From NCBI RefSeq assembly GCF_015291885.1, contig NZ_CP036186.1, positions 2,307,001 to 2,371,000 of the forward strand: a stretch of DNA of 64,000 nt, read 5' to 3'. Positions within the stretch are counted from its first letter, which is position 1, and every line of letters begins with the position of its first letter. The notes beneath the pieces are model-generated. The model searched no databases. It was given only the letters and a program-made list of their open reading frames with translations, and was not told where the DNA came from. Origin of the DNA: Stutzerimonas stutzeri. GTDB taxonomy: Bacteria; Pseudomonadota; Gammaproteobacteria; Pseudomonadales; Pseudomonadaceae. Of this stretch, positions 1 to 10,283 are shown in pieces. The position numbers were made by a program, and so were the translations under genes.

Positions 1-1051
1 CTTGCTCACCGGCACGGGCAGCTTCGATAGCAGCGTTGAGTGCAAGCAGATTGGTCTGCTCTGCAATGCTGTGGATCACATTGACCACGCTGTTGATCTT
101 CTGGCTGTCGGCGGCGAGCTGACCGATCATCTCGCCGGTCTGCTGGACGCCGAGAGAAAGGCTGGAGATGGATTTCTCGACACGCCCGACCACGCGATGG
201 CCGTCGCCAGCGAGGCGATCGGCGTTCTGCGACTGATCCCGTGTTTCGCGCGCATGCTCGGCAATCTGATGCACCGTGGCGCTCATCTCATTGATCGCCG
301 TGGCCGCCTGGTCGGTTTCGCCCTGTTGGCCGCGCATGCCTTGGTGCACGTCGTTCATGCTCTGGGCAAGCCTGCTCGTGCCTTCGTCGAGACGCGCGGC
401 CGCTTGGGCGACGGTGCTGACAACACGCTGATAGCCGGCCTGCATCGCGTTGAACGCACTGGCCATCTGGCCAACTTCGTCACGGCTATCCAGTGGAACG
501 CGGGCCTGCAGGTCGCCACTGCGCTCTACATGCAGCATGACGTCCTTGAGCGTGTTCAGGTGGCTGAGCAAGAAGCGGATAAGCAGTTGCGATGCGCCGA
601 GCAGACCGAGCATCAGCACGGCGACCGCCATCGCATAGCTGAAGAAATGCTCGCTCAGCACCTGAATGACGCTGGGGGCTCGAGCCAGTACCGCCAGTTT
701 CTGGCCATCGGTTCGGGTAATGGTCTGCGCACCGACCACTGGGTTATTGCCGAAGATCCGGTCATGGGCGAGGGCAGTCCAGCCACTATCTGCAACCGAC
801 TGGCCCTCGACCTGAATTCGCTGGCCCGTCTGAAACACAGCTACGTCCTGGCTCTGCGGCAGGGCAGCGGAGCCGGGCCAGGCTGCCAACAGTGAAGCGC
901 GAGCCTGCGCAGCTGACTGGGCATCGGCGCTGCGCGCGCCTTGCTCCAGCTGCACGGCATATAGCACCAACAACAACGCGATGACGAAAGTCACCATGTT
1001 GAGCGCCCAGAATTTGTACTTGAGCGACAGATCGCGAATCCAAACGGCCAT
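1..1051 (-). CDS. Methyl-accepting chemotaxis protein (3' end outside window)
   Basis: Inner-membrane chemoreceptor that would signal to the CheA/CheW array. About 350 residues are visible, starting from an ATG at 1051 (MAVWIRDLSLKYKFWALNM). There is an N-terminal membrane helix, a short periplasmic stretch containing a KLAVLARAPS segment, a second helix (SYAMAVAVLMLGLLGASQLL), a HAMP-like region (RSGDLQARVPLDSRDEVGQM) and the start of the signalling coiled coil. The highly conserved hairpin-tip motif EQTNLLALNAAIEAARAGEQ is reached at the very edge, so the second half of the signalling domain and the C terminus are missing. The ligand cannot be told from this sequence. It lies about 100 bp downstream of tatD in the same direction. 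Confidence 0.93.
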   Translation of the reverse strand, partial: MAVWIRDLSLKYKFWALNMVTFVIALLLVLYAVQLEQGARSADAQSAAQARASLLAAWPGSAALPQSQDVAVFQTGQRIQVEGQSVADSGWTALAHDRIFGNNPVVGAQTITRTDGQKLAVLARAPSVIQVLSEHFFSYAMAVAVLMLGLLGASQLLIRFLLSHLNTLKDVMLHVERSGDLQARVPLDSRDEVGQMASAFNAMQAGYQRVVSTVAQAAARLDEGTSRLAQSMNDVHQGMRGQQGETDQAATAINEMSATVHQIAEHARETRDQSQNADRLAGDGHRVVGRVEKSISSLSLGVQQTGEMIGQLAADSQKINSVVNVIHSIAEQTNLLALNAAIEAARAGEQ

Positions 1052-1157
1052 GACTGCTCTTCTTCATATAGGAGGTTGCCGGTGCGTGGCTTAACACGTG
1101 CGGCGCGACTGAACAATTAACGGCCGCGGCAGGCAGACCTTGAGCAAAAAATGTGAA

Positions 1158-1964
1158 TCAGTCGAGGTCGGGCAAGCCGAAGAATGCGCGGGCGCAGCGA
1201 GTCGTGTGCTCAGCGAGTTGTACTTCGCTTTCGCCACGATGCAGCGCCACCTCGCGCAGCACCTCTGGCAGATAAGCCGGTTGGTTCTGTCCGCTTTTGG
1301 GCTTTGGTCGCAGGCTGCGTGGTAACAGGTAGGGGGCGTCGCTTTCCAGCATCAGCCGACCCTCGGGAATGTCCTTCATAAGCGGATGCAGGTGCGTGCC
1401 GCGACGCTCGTCGCAGATCCAGCCGGTAATGCCAATGTGTAGATCTAGGTCGAGATAGGCGTATAGCGCTGGTTTCTCGCCGGTGAAGCAGTGCACCACT
1501 GCGGCGCTCAACTGGTCACGGAACGGACGCAGAATCGCGACTAGCCGTTCGCTGGCGTCGCGCTCGTGAAGGAAGACTGGCAGCTGCAATTCGACGGCGA
1601 GCTGTAACTGTTCCTCCAGTGCGCGCTCTTGCTGCGGCCGCGGCGAGAAATCGCGGTTGAAATCCAATCCGCACTCGCCGACTGCACGCGTCTCGGGCTC
1701 GCCCAGCAGGCCGCGCAGCTGACTGAGGCTATCGGTCGTCCACTGGCTCGCATCATGCGGATGCACACCTGCGGTACTGAATAGATGCAGGCGGGACTCG
1801 TCCAGTTGGCGACAGAGCATGAGTGCAGCTTCACTTTCCGCCAAGCTAGTTCCAGTTAGCACCATCTGCATGACGCCAGCCGCTTTGGCGCGCTCGACAA
1901 CCGCGGATGGGTCGGAAGCGAATGTCGGATGAGTCAGATTGACCCCGATGTCGATAAGTTGCAT
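1158..1964 (-). CDS. tatD: TatD family metal-dependent DNase
   Basis: Predicted 268-residue TIM-barrel metallohydrolase. The N terminus [12 protein letters not shown] is typical of TatD itself rather than the YcfH or YjjV paralogues. Further motifs are [10 protein letters not shown] (about residue 91), the HCFTG metal-site motif and [10 protein letters not shown] (about residue 206). TatD enzymes are 3'-5' exonucleases linked to DNA repair and oxidative damage. The start is set at the ATG at 1964; an upstream in-frame ATG at 1988 would add eight residues (MNLHHEVA) not expected in the family. It is divergent from the lytic transglycosylase gene, with about 170 bp between starts. Confidence 0.92.
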   Translation of the reverse strand: MQLIDIGVNLTHPTFASDPSAVVERAKAAGVMQMVLTGTSLAESEAALMLCRQLDESRLHLFSTAGVHPHDASQWTTDSLSQLRGLLGEPETRAVGECGLDFNRDFSPRPQQERALEEQLQLAVELQLPVFLHERDASERLVAILRPFRDQLSAAVVHCFTGEKPALYAYLDLDLHIGITGWICDERRGTHLHPLMKDIPEGRLMLESDAPYLLPRSLRPKPKSGQNQPAYLPEVLREVALHRGESEVQLAEHTTRCARAFFGLPDLD

Positions 1965-2133
1965 TGCAACCTCATGATGTAAATTCAATGTAAATCATAT
2001 GGATAGAGGATATATCTAAAGCACTTGTAGAGCACGAGCTGGCGGAATTTTCCGACCTGTGAGAACCTTTGCCACCCTCGCGGGCAGGGACACCGCGTTA
2101 GCGTTCCTGCGTCTTCAGACCGGTGCATCCTTG

Positions 2134-3549
2134 ATGTCACGATTGCTGTCACTTCTGTTCTGCCTGCTGCTGGTGTTATCACCGGTCATGGCGAGCGCTC
2201 GCGTAGCGGGCCCCGAGGCCTGGCAGTCGACTGACACGGTACGTGATCTGGCCGAGATTCGCCGCAGTGGCGTATTGCGGGTGCTGGTCAACCAGAGCCG
2301 CAATAGCTCCGGCGAAGTGAAGGGCGAGGCAATCGGCGTGGAGTACGCGCGTCTGCGCGCCTTCGAGCAGCACCTGAACCGCGACGCCGCATCCGGACGG
2401 TCCATTACCCTCAAAATCATTCCCAAAGCCAAGGATCAGTTGCTCGCGGCGCTGCAGCGCGGCGAGGGTGATCTGGTTGCGCCAGGGGAATTGCTACCGC
2501 TGGCGGGAATGAAGGATGTCAGCCGTAGTCGGCCGGTGGTTAGCGACGTATCACTGGTGTTGGTCGGGCGGCAGGGCGGCCCGCGCTACCAGCGGCTGGA
2601 GCAGCTTTCCGGGCGCAGTCTTGCGTTGCCGCCTGGTAGCGCCGCAGGGCCGGCGCTGGCGCGCCTGAACAAACAGTTGATGGAGCGCAAGCTGGCGCCC
2701 ATCGTCGTCGAGTGGGTCGACCCCACGCTGGCTGTCGAGGATGTGCTGGAAATGGTGCAGGCGGGGGTCTATCCGGCCACTGTTGTCGAACAGCCCATTG
2801 CCAAACGTTGGGCCAAGGTCATGCCGAAGCTGCGTATCGATCAGCACCTTAGTTTGGGCGACAAGGCCAGCATGCACTGGTTCGTGCGCAAGGATGCCAG
2901 CATGCTGCGCGCCAGCGCCGACCGCTTTCTCAAGGGCTTCGATCTGCCGGATAACCAGGACGCCGCTTTCGAGCGTGTCTATCGGCGTCTGTACAAGGTG
3001 CAATACCCCCTCGACCGCGTCGGGCGTCAGCGTTTGGAGAAGGTTCGTCCAACGCTGCAGCGGTATGCCGAACAGATCGAACTGGACTGGCTGAACCTTG
3101 CCGCACTGGCATTCAAGGAATCCACGCTGAATCCGGCAGCCCGGGGTGCTGGAGGTGCGACCGGGTTGATGCAGGTTACGCCGGCGACTGCCCGTGCGAT
3201 GGGCGTGAGCAATATCCAGCAGCTCGACAATAACGTGCAGGCCAGTGCCAAGTACTTGGCGAACATCCGCCGTAACCACTTCGCCAGTCCGCGCCTGAAC
3301 GAGCGCGAGCGTATGGCGTTCATCCTCGCCGCCTACAACCTCGGCCCCCAGCGGGTGCAGAGCATGCGCGCCGAGGCCCGTAGGCGCGGCCTCAATCCGG
3401 ATCAGTGGTTTTTCCAGGTCGAGCGTATCGCCATGGAAACCGTTGGTATGGGCGTCGTGGCCTACGTCAATAGCGTCAATAAGTACTACCTGGCCTACCA
3501 GCGCGAGCGCTATTTGCTGGAAGCTGACCGCAAGACGGCGGCCAACTGA
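2134..3549 (+). CDS. MltF-like membrane-bound lytic murein transglycosylase
   Basis: A 471-residue periplasmic peptidoglycan lyase. A signal sequence (MSRLLSLLFCLLLVLSPVMASA) precedes a periplasmic substrate-binding-like domain (about residues 45-290: EIRRSGVLRVLVNQSR, GVEYARLRAFEQHL). An SLT domain follows, with catalytic Glu near residue 329 in ALAFKESTLNP, then GATGLMQVTPATARAMGV and AAYNLGPQRV. This two-domain order is that of MltF. The ATG at 2134 is chosen because it begins the signal peptide; a longer frame from 2059 would add 25 unlikely residues. It ends only 6 bp from the stop of the convergent lipase foldase gene, leaving no room for a classical terminator. Confidence 0.9.
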   Translation: MSRLLSLLFCLLLVLSPVMASARVAGPEAWQSTDTVRDLAEIRRSGVLRVLVNQSRNSSGEVKGEAIGVEYARLRAFEQHLNRDAASGRSITLKIIPKAKDQLLAALQRGEGDLVAPGELLPLAGMKDVSRSRPVVSDVSLVLVGRQGGPRYQRLEQLSGRSLALPPGSAAGPALARLNKQLMERKLAPIVVEWVDPTLAVEDVLEMVQAGVYPATVVEQPIAKRWAKVMPKLRIDQHLSLGDKASMHWFVRKDASMLRASADRFLKGFDLPDNQDAAFERVYRRLYKVQYPLDRVGRQRLEKVRPTLQRYAEQIELDWLNLAALAFKESTLNPAARGAGGATGLMQVTPATARAMGVSNIQQLDNNVQASAKYLANIRRNHFASPRLNERERMAFILAAYNLGPQRVQSMRAEARRRGLNPDQWFFQVERIAMETVGMGVVAYVNSVNKYYLAYQRERYLLEADRKTAAN

Positions 3550-3555
3550 TCAGTC

Positions 3556-4572
3556 TCAGCGTGCCGCAGCACGCAACTCCTGCTGCTGATTCGCAGCGAC
3601 GAGCCGCAAGCGTTCGCTGTCGTTGAAATGCTCAGCCTCCAAGCGCTCGATAGCGCTACGGCGCTCGACATCATCCAGGCCGCGAGTGACCTCAATGCGC
3701 TGCCGTTCCTCCTTGTATCTGGCGACTCGCTGTTGCCATTGCTGGCGCTGTTGATCCAGCGCCTCCAGGCGTTCAGCTGCCGCAGAGCCCACCAGCTGCT
3801 GGCGTAGCTGCCGGACTTGCTGGGCGCTTGCACCGCTTGCCAGCAATGCGGCGCTTTGCTCGCGCAGTTCGGTCTGTAGTTGCGGCACGAGCAGGTCCTG
3901 CAATTCGCTGGGCAAACCGGCGCGCAGCTGGTCGATGGCTCGGCCCTTGGCATCACTGTCCAGTGCAGGGTTGGACCGAATGACCAGGCGCTCCAGGTTG
4001 AAGCGATCATAAGCTTCGTCTAGCGCGAAGAAGGCTTGGTGTACGGCAGGATCAAGTACGCGCGCGCGCAATGCCTGTACTGCAGCCAAGCGCTGACGTA
4101 TCGCCGGAAGGTTTGGAGCTCGCGCGTAAGATGCCTCCAAATCAAGGAGTTGTCGCTTGTAGTTGAGATACTGGTTTAGAACGGTAATGGCTTGGCTTCG
4201 GGCTGGCTCCGATAGCTCGGCGCCAATGTGGCGGCGCAATCGTTCGATGCTGCTTTTGAGCGGCTCTTCACCGATGGCTGCGAGAAAGTAATCGAATATC
4301 TGGCGGGTTTCTGCACCGACGATGAGGTTGCCGGCATTGTCCAGGCGGAATTGGCCGTCGATCTGCGTGCCTTTGAACGAGGAAGGGAGCTTTGTTTGGG
4401 GCTGCGCCGCTGTGGTTTTCCGCTGGTATAAGGCAGGCGGTAATGAGGCCGTGGTCGTCGAGGCGGAGGTCGATTGAGTGGTAGTGGGGGGTGGGCTGGA
4501 CGCTGATCTGCCTAGCATGATGGTCAGGCTTAGCGCGGCGACCAGCGCCAGCAGAACGATGTATCGATTCAT
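3556..4572 (-). CDS. lifO: Lipase-specific foldase (Lif), steric chaperone
   Basis: A 338-residue membrane-anchored periplasmic chaperone that folds the cognate secreted lipase before type II export. It has an N-terminal anchor (MNRYIVLLALVAALSLTIML), a Ser/Thr/Pro-rich linker (about residues 22-60) and a helical binding domain. RQIFDYFLAAIGE at residues 90-102 matches the conserved RxxFDYxLxAxGE foldase signature. The C-terminal half is rich in charged helices, as expected for the extended arms that embrace the lipase. It lies 81 bp downstream of the lipase gene, with a long palindrome in between, and is presumably its operon partner. Confidence 0.95.
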   Translation of the reverse strand: MNRYIVLLALVAALSLTIMLGRSASSPPPTTTQSTSASTTTASLPPALYQRKTTAAQPQTKLPSSFKGTQIDGQFRLDNAGNLIVGAETRQIFDYFLAAIGEEPLKSSIERLRRHIGAELSEPARSQAITVLNQYLNYKRQLLDLEASYARAPNLPAIRQRLAAVQALRARVLDPAVHQAFFALDEAYDRFNLERLVIRSNPALDSDAKGRAIDQLRAGLPSELQDLLVPQLQTELREQSAALLASGASAQQVRQLRQQLVGSAAAERLEALDQQRQQWQQRVARYKEERQRIEVTRGLDDVERRSAIERLEAEHFNDSERLRLVAANQQQELRAAAR

Positions 4573-4592
4573 GGAGATGCCTTGTGAAGGTG

Positions 4593-4616
4593 GTCGGGAT
4601 CATGATCCCGACCAGG
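4593..4616. repeat. 24-bp perfect palindrome between lipase and foldase genes
   Basis: The sequence TGGTCGGGATCA is followed directly by its exact reverse complement, giving a 12+12 palindrome about 20 bp upstream of the foldase start and 37 bp past the lipase stop. As RNA it can form a hairpin of about 10 bp with a tiny loop but has no T-run, so it looks like an mRNA-stability or translation-tuning element, or a protein site, rather than a terminator. The role is inferred. Confidence 0.6.
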
Positions 4617-4653
4617 TTCATGGAAGCTGTGAAACCTTGGCTCGGTTGCTTCG

Positions 4654-5664
<1,011 letters not shown>

Positions 5665-5670
5665 TCAGGC

Positions 5671-5685
5671 GCAGCATTCGTGCCA
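5671..5685 (-). promoter_or_regulatory. Putative sigma-54 (-24/-12) promoter of the lipase operon
   Basis: Read on the minus strand the site is TGGCACGAATGCTGC. It has the canonical GG-N10-GC spacing and matches the TGGCACG-N4-TTGC consensus except for one base in the -12 box. The predicted transcript would start about 70 nt before the lipase ATG. The lipase of P. aeruginosa is known to be RpoN-dependent, which supports the call, but no activator site was identified here. Confidence 0.7.
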
Positions 5686-5898
5686 GAACCTCCCAATATG
5701 AGGCGCGTGCGCTCTAGATGGGGAGTCGCGGAGGGGATGATATTGCAGTGCTATCTATGCTCGCCGTTGCAACTGTTACCAAGCGAAACGGAAAATGGGT
5801 GAGAAAGTGCTATTTGCGTTAGTTCGCCGAAGATGCTCATAAAAATACAGCGTTATCGGCGAAGTTTTTGACCGAGCATTCATCTTATGACCTTGCGG

Positions 5899-6396
5899 TC
5901 ATGGATATTCAATAGCCACCACGTACCAGAGCTTCATGCCGGTGGGGGTCTGCACTTGCACTTCGGCGTCCAGCGCCTTACCTACCAGTGCACGGGCCAG
6001 CGGCGAGTCGATGCTGATCAGCCCCTGCCGAAGATCCAGCTCGTCAGGACCGACGATCCGATAGCGGGACTCTTCTCCGTCTTCATCTTCCAGCGTCACC
6101 CAGGCGCCGAAATACACCTTGTTCGGATCGCTAGGGCGTTCGCCAACCACCTTGAGCTTTTCCAAACGCTTGGTGAGGAAACGCACGCGGCTGTCGATTT
6201 CTCGCAGCATCTTCTTGCCATAGGTGTACTCGGCATTCTCCGAGCGATCGCCTTGTGCCGCTGCCTCACTTACCGATTGAGTCACCTGCGGACGTATGAC
6301 ATGCCAGAGTTCGTGAAGCTCGGCGCGTAGCCGGGCTTCGCCCTCGGGGGTGATCAAGGGCGTGCCGGCCGGGCGTGGTGGGCGGTAACGGCTCAT
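5899..6396 (-). CDS. greB: Transcription elongation factor GreB
   Basis: A 165-residue protein that stimulates transcript cleavage in backtracked RNA polymerase through the secondary channel. The N-terminal coiled coil carries the acidic tip region ([27 protein letters not shown]), with the D/E pair that positions Mg2+. The C-terminal FKBP-like domain follows ([37 protein letters not shown]). The sequence [13 protein letters not shown], the KVYFGAWV junction and the total length fit GreB better than GreA. It lies between the lipase and the ABC permease genes, all on the minus strand. An approximately 300-bp gap down to the lipase start holds the sigma-54 site. Confidence 0.93.
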   Translation of the reverse strand: MSRYRPPRPAGTPLITPEGEARLRAELHELWHVIRPQVTQSVSEAAAQGDRSENAEYTYGKKMLREIDSRVRFLTKRLEKLKVVGERPSDPNKVYFGAWVTLEDEDGEESRYRIVGPDELDLRQGLISIDSPLARALVGKALDAEVQVQTPTGMKLWYVVAIEYP

Positions 6397-6435
6397 GGAT
6401 TTGCGACCTTGCTGAAAAGCGCCGATTGTACTGCT

Positions 6436-8940
6436 TCAGTTCTCGCGCAGTACGGTCAGCGGGCTTACGTTGAGCGCTCTGCGTGTGCCGATTAGGCCTG
6501 CGCCACCGACCAGCAGCGCCCCGATCAATGGCAGCACCAGCAGCCACGGGTGCGGCTGCCAGCGCAGATCGAATGCGTAGTGATAGAGCAGGGCGCTGAC
6601 CAGTTCGCAGCCGAGCGCAGCCAGCAGACCGCTAGCCGCGCCGAGCAAGCCGAACTCTGCCCGGCGCGCACGAAGGAGTAACCGTCGCTCTGCACCTAGG
6701 GCCCGCAACAACGCACCCTGGCGGATGCGTTCGTCCAGCGTGGCCTGCAGCCCGGCGAACAGGACCGCCAAGCCGGCGGCCAGCACGAAGAGCAACACGT
6801 ACTCCACCGCCAGCGATACCTGCGCAAGGATGCTGCGCAGCTGCGCCAATAGCGCTTCTACTTGCAGGAGTGTGACCGAGGGGAATGCGCGGGCCAGCTC
6901 TACCAGCTCTCGCTCCTTGCCGGGTGGCAGATGGAAGCTGGTCATGTAGGTGGCGGGCATTCCCTGTAGCGTGTCCGGCTCGAAAATCATGTAGAAATTG
7001 GGCTGGAAGCTGTCCCAATTGACTTCGCGCAGGCTGGTGACGTTGGCTTCACGGGTCAGGCCGCCGATGGTGAACGACAGGCGATCACCGAGCTTCAATT
7101 GCAAGCTTTCGGCAAGCTCGACTTCTACCGACACGCCAGGGACGTCGTTCGCCTCACCAGTGGTCCACCACTGTCCGGAGACCAGATGATTGTCCTTCGG
7201 AAGATCGGCCGCCCAGGTCAAGCTGAGATCGCGGCGAATGGCGCGCTCACCCTGGGACTCCTTGCTCACCAGTTGGCGTACGGGTTCGTCGTTGATGGAA
7301 ATCAATCGACCCGGAACGACCGGATACAGCGGTGCGGCGTGACTGGAAAGGGCCGCGATACGTTCGGCAAAAGCGTCCTTTTCCGCTGGCAGGACATTCA
7401 GAACGAAGTGGTTGGGTGCGTTATCCGGCAGCTGCTCCTGCCAGGTATCGAGCAACTCGCCACGCAGCAGCGCAATCAGCGCCATGGCCAGCAGGATCAG
7501 GCCGAAGGCAAGTGCCTGTCCGGCGGCGGCCAATGGATGCCGCAGTAACTGGCCGAGGCCGAGGCGCCAGCTCAACGACGCGCCTGCCAGCAGGCGCCGC
7601 ATGGCCTTCAGGCCCAACAGAAGCAGACCACCAAGCAGCAATGTGGCGAGCAGGCCGCCGCCGAGCAGTGCCAGCGTGATCTTCAGATCAAGGCTCAGCC
7701 GCCACATGATCAGCCCGAGAGCAAAGATCGCGGTGCCATAGACCAGCCAGGCGCTTGGGGGGACAGGCAGCATGTCGCGGCGCAGCACGCGCAGCGGCGG
7801 CACGCGCCCCAGGCCCGCCAGCGGCGGCAGGGCAAAGCCAGCCAATGCCACCAGCCCGGTCGCGATACCGGCAGCTGCAGGCCAGATGCCCCCGGGTGGT
7901 ATTTCCTGCGCGAGTAAATCGCGCAAAAGGAAGAACAGCCCGTGTTGCGCAGCCCAGCCGAGCAGCGCTCCAGTAAAACTGGCAAGTAAACCGAGCATGC
8001 CCAGTTGCAGCGCGTAGAGCAGCAGGGCGTCATGTCGGGAAAGGCCCAGGCAGCGCAGCAATGCACTGGAGTCGAAGCGGCGCGTGGCGAACCGGGCGGC
8101 GGAGAGGGCAACTGCCACCCCGGCCAGCAGAATCGCGGCAAGACTGGCGAGGTTCAGGTAGCGCTCGGCGCGGCCAAGCGCGCCGCCGATTTGGCGATTA
8201 CTGTCGTTGGCCGTTTCGATGCGCTGATGTGCTTGTAGCGCTGCCTCAACAGACTGTTGATAGGTCGCCAGTGCGGTGCTATCGCCGCGCCATAGCTCGC
8301 GATAGCGAACACGGCTTCCCGGCTGCACGACGCCGGTCGCTTCCAGGTCATCGAGGTGCATCAGGACGCGTGGAGTCAGGCTGTAGAAGTCACCGACCCG
8401 GTCCGGCTCGTAAGTGAGCACGCGGGTAAGACGCAGCAGCTTGTTGCCGACTTCGATGTCGTCACCGATTGCCAGGTCCAGGGCCGCGAACAGTCGCGCT
8501 TCGGCCCAGGCTTCTCCGGGTGCCGGCCCCGTCCCTGGCTGCTCGGCCTCATAGGGCTGAGCTGCGCTGCGCAGGGTGCCTCGCAGTGGATAGCTGCTGC
8601 TCGCAGCCTTGACGCTGGCGAGTTGCAAGTCCTGTTCGGTCGCGATGACGCTGGAAAACTCAACGACCTGAGCATGATCCAGGCCCAGCGCCGTGCCCGC
8701 CTGGATCTGCTCAGGCGCAGCTGGTGCGCTGCCGTTGAGTACCAGGTCGGCACCCAGAAACTCGCTGGCCCTCAGCAGCATCGCGTCGTTCAAACGGGCG
8801 CCGAAGTAGCCGATCGCAGTGCTGGCAGCCACAGCCACCACCAGCGCGAAAAACAGCACACGAAGCTCGCCAGCGCGGGCGTCACGCATTAATTGTCGGA
8901 AAGCCAGGGCAAGCAGCCGAGCCTTGGGCATGCGCATCAT
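6436..8940 (-). CDS. ABC transporter permease, FtsX/LolC-like, YbbP type
   Basis: A large inner-membrane permease (about 834 residues) with an N-terminal helix (LRVLFFALVVAVAASTAIGYFG) and a large periplasmic domain (roughly residues 50-255). A group of helices in the middle (about 260-490) is followed by a second periplasmic domain and a final FtsX-type set (YVLLFVLAAGLAVLFAGLQA, LLVLPLIGALLVGGAGLIGT). The two FtsX modules match the YbbP/MacB-like class, which usually performs mechanotransmission or lipid/ester handling rather than import. ATG at 8940 overlaps the ATPase stop (ATGA), so the two are translationally coupled. Substrate is unknown. Confidence 0.88.
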   Translation of the reverse strand: MMRMPKARLLALAFRQLMRDARAGELRVLFFALVVAVAASTAIGYFGARLNDAMLLRASEFLGADLVLNGSAPAAPEQIQAGTALGLDHAQVVEFSSVIATEQDLQLASVKAASSSYPLRGTLRSAAQPYEAEQPGTGPAPGEAWAEARLFAALDLAIGDDIEVGNKLLRLTRVLTYEPDRVGDFYSLTPRVLMHLDDLEATGVVQPGSRVRYRELWRGDSTALATYQQSVEAALQAHQRIETANDSNRQIGGALGRAERYLNLASLAAILLAGVAVALSAARFATRRFDSSALLRCLGLSRHDALLLYALQLGMLGLLASFTGALLGWAAQHGLFFLLRDLLAQEIPPGGIWPAAAGIATGLVALAGFALPPLAGLGRVPPLRVLRRDMLPVPPSAWLVYGTAIFALGLIMWRLSLDLKITLALLGGGLLATLLLGGLLLLGLKAMRRLLAGASLSWRLGLGQLLRHPLAAAGQALAFGLILLAMALIALLRGELLDTWQEQLPDNAPNHFVLNVLPAEKDAFAERIAALSSHAAPLYPVVPGRLISINDEPVRQLVSKESQGERAIRRDLSLTWAADLPKDNHLVSGQWWTTGEANDVPGVSVEVELAESLQLKLGDRLSFTIGGLTREANVTSLREVNWDSFQPNFYMIFEPDTLQGMPATYMTSFHLPPGKERELVELARAFPSVTLLQVEALLAQLRSILAQVSLAVEYVLLFVLAAGLAVLFAGLQATLDERIRQGALLRALGAERRLLLRARRAEFGLLGAASGLLAALGCELVSALLYHYAFDLRWQPHPWLLVLPLIGALLVGGAGLIGTRRALNVSPLTVLREN

Positions 8941-9623
8941 TCGGCTGACTCGGCAGCGATCTGTCGGCCAGCTTCGAGGCGAATCATGCGATGGCACCGT
9001 TTGGCCAGGCGCTCATCGTGGGTTACCAGCACCAGGGTGGTTCCGCGTTCACGATTGAGCTCGAAAAGTAGTTCCGTGACATGGGCGCCGGTGTGGGTGT
9101 CGAGATTGCCGGTGGGTTCATCGGCAAACAGCACGTCAGGTTCCGCGGCGAACGCGCGGGCGAGGGCGACACGTTGCTGCTCACCCCCCGAGAGCTGACG
9201 CGGATAGTGATGCAGGCGCTCGCCCAGGCCGACGCGGCCGAGCAGTTCGGTGGCACGTTCACGGGCATCACGACGGCCATCCAGCTCAAGCGGCAACATG
9301 ACGTTCTCCAGCGCGTTCAGGCTGTCCAGTAGCTGGAACGACTGAAAGACGAAACCGACGTGTTCAGCACGCACGCGCGCTCGCTGATCTTCGTCGAGCG
9401 CGGCCAGCGCATGGCCGGCGAGGTGCACTTCGCCCGAGCTCGGCAGATCGAGCCCGGCCAGCAGGCCGAGCAGCGTTGACTTTCCAGAGCCCGAAGTGCC
9501 AACGATGGCAAGGCTGTCGCCCTTAGCCAGTTGCAGGGAGAGGTCGGCCAGGATGCTCAGCTCGCCTTCCGCGCTGGGTACCACTTTGTTAAGGTTCCGG
9601 GCGTCGAGAATGTTGCCGCTCAT
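8937..9623 (-). CDS. ybbA: ABC transporter ATP-binding protein, YbbA type
   Basis: A 228-residue cytoplasmic ATPase that would power the permease encoded just downstream. Walker A GTSGSGKST is at residues 42-50. The Q-loop region is FVFQSFQLLDSLNALENV, the signature is LSGGEQQRVALARA (about 139-152), Walker B is VLFADEPTGNLD and the H-loop is LVLVTHDERLAKR. The sequence belongs to the LolD/MacB-like group. It overlaps the permease start by 4 bp and is divergent from tesA with only 11 bp between start codons, the classic ybbA-tesA arrangement of gammaproteobacteria. Confidence 0.93.
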   Translation of the reverse strand: MSGNILDARNLNKVVPSAEGELSILADLSLQLAKGDSLAIVGTSGSGKSTLLGLLAGLDLPSSGEVHLAGHALAALDEDQRARVRAEHVGFVFQSFQLLDSLNALENVMLPLELDGRRDARERATELLGRVGLGERLHHYPRQLSGGEQQRVALARAFAAEPDVLFADEPTGNLDTHTGAHVTELLFELNRERGTTLVLVTHDERLAKRCHRMIRLEAGRQIAAESAE

Positions 9624-9634
9624 GAGGGGATCCG

Positions 9635-10240
9635 ATGCGAAGTTGGCTGAAATGCGGGGCTCTGGCGCTGCTGTGCTGGACTCAGGGAGCCCTGGCCGGA
9701 ACCGTTCTGGTGGTCGGGGATAGTATCAGCGCCGCTTTCGGGCTGGAAACAAGCCAGGGCTGGGTGCATCTGCTACAGGAGCGCCTGGTCGAAGAGGATG
9801 AATCATGGCGGGTAGTGAATGCCTCGATCAGCGGCGACACCACGGCTGGCGGGCTCGCGCGGCTCGAGCCACTGCTTGCTGAGCACACGCCTGAGGTGGT
9901 CATTCTGGAGCTCGGTGGCAACGATGGCTTGCGCGGCCAGGCTCCGGGGCAATTGAAACAGAATCTTGCCGAGATGATTGATCGCAGCCGTAATGCAGGT
10001 GCGCAAGTGTTGTTACTGGGCATGCGCATGCCACCCAATCTCGGGCAGCGTTACACCCGCGCTTTCGCTGATGCGTTCGACTCGCTCGCTGCCGAGAAAA
10101 CCGTCGCCTATGTGCCATTCCTGCTCGAGGGTGTTGGCGGTGTCGCGGGCATGATGCAGGCCGATGGTATTCACCCGACTGCCGAGGCGCAGTATCTACT
10201 GCTCAAGACAGTCTGGCCGGAGCTCAAACCCTTGCTTTGA
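9635..10240 (+). CDS. tesA: Arylesterase / thioesterase I / lysophospholipase TesA
   Basis: A 201-residue periplasmic SGNH hydrolase. The signal peptide is about residues 1-21 (LKCGALALLCWTQGALA). Block I GDSIS contains the nucleophile Ser30, SISGDTTAGG supplies block II glycine, GGND has Asn96, and the block V DGIHP has Asp177 and His180. Family members hydrolyse acyl-CoA, lysophospholipids and aryl esters. It is divergent from the ABC transporter, with the 11-bp spacer requiring that promoters lie inside the opposite reading frames. Confidence 0.95.
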   Translation: MRSWLKCGALALLCWTQGALAGTVLVVGDSISAAFGLETSQGWVHLLQERLVEEDESWRVVNASISGDTTAGGLARLEPLLAEHTPEVVILELGGNDGLRGQAPGQLKQNLAEMIDRSRNAGAQVLLLGMRMPPNLGQRYTRAFADAFDSLAAEKTVAYVPFLLEGVGGVAGMMQADGIHPTAEAQYLLLKTVWPELKPLL

Positions 10241-10283
10241 GGCGTGCGCGCAGCTACTGTCGCGCCCTCGATTGGAGCCTCAG

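Noticed and set aside
2..895. Long open frame on the plus strand
   Set aside because: It lies antisense to the chemoreceptor, whose minus-strand translation gives the conserved MCP hairpin tip and HAMP region.
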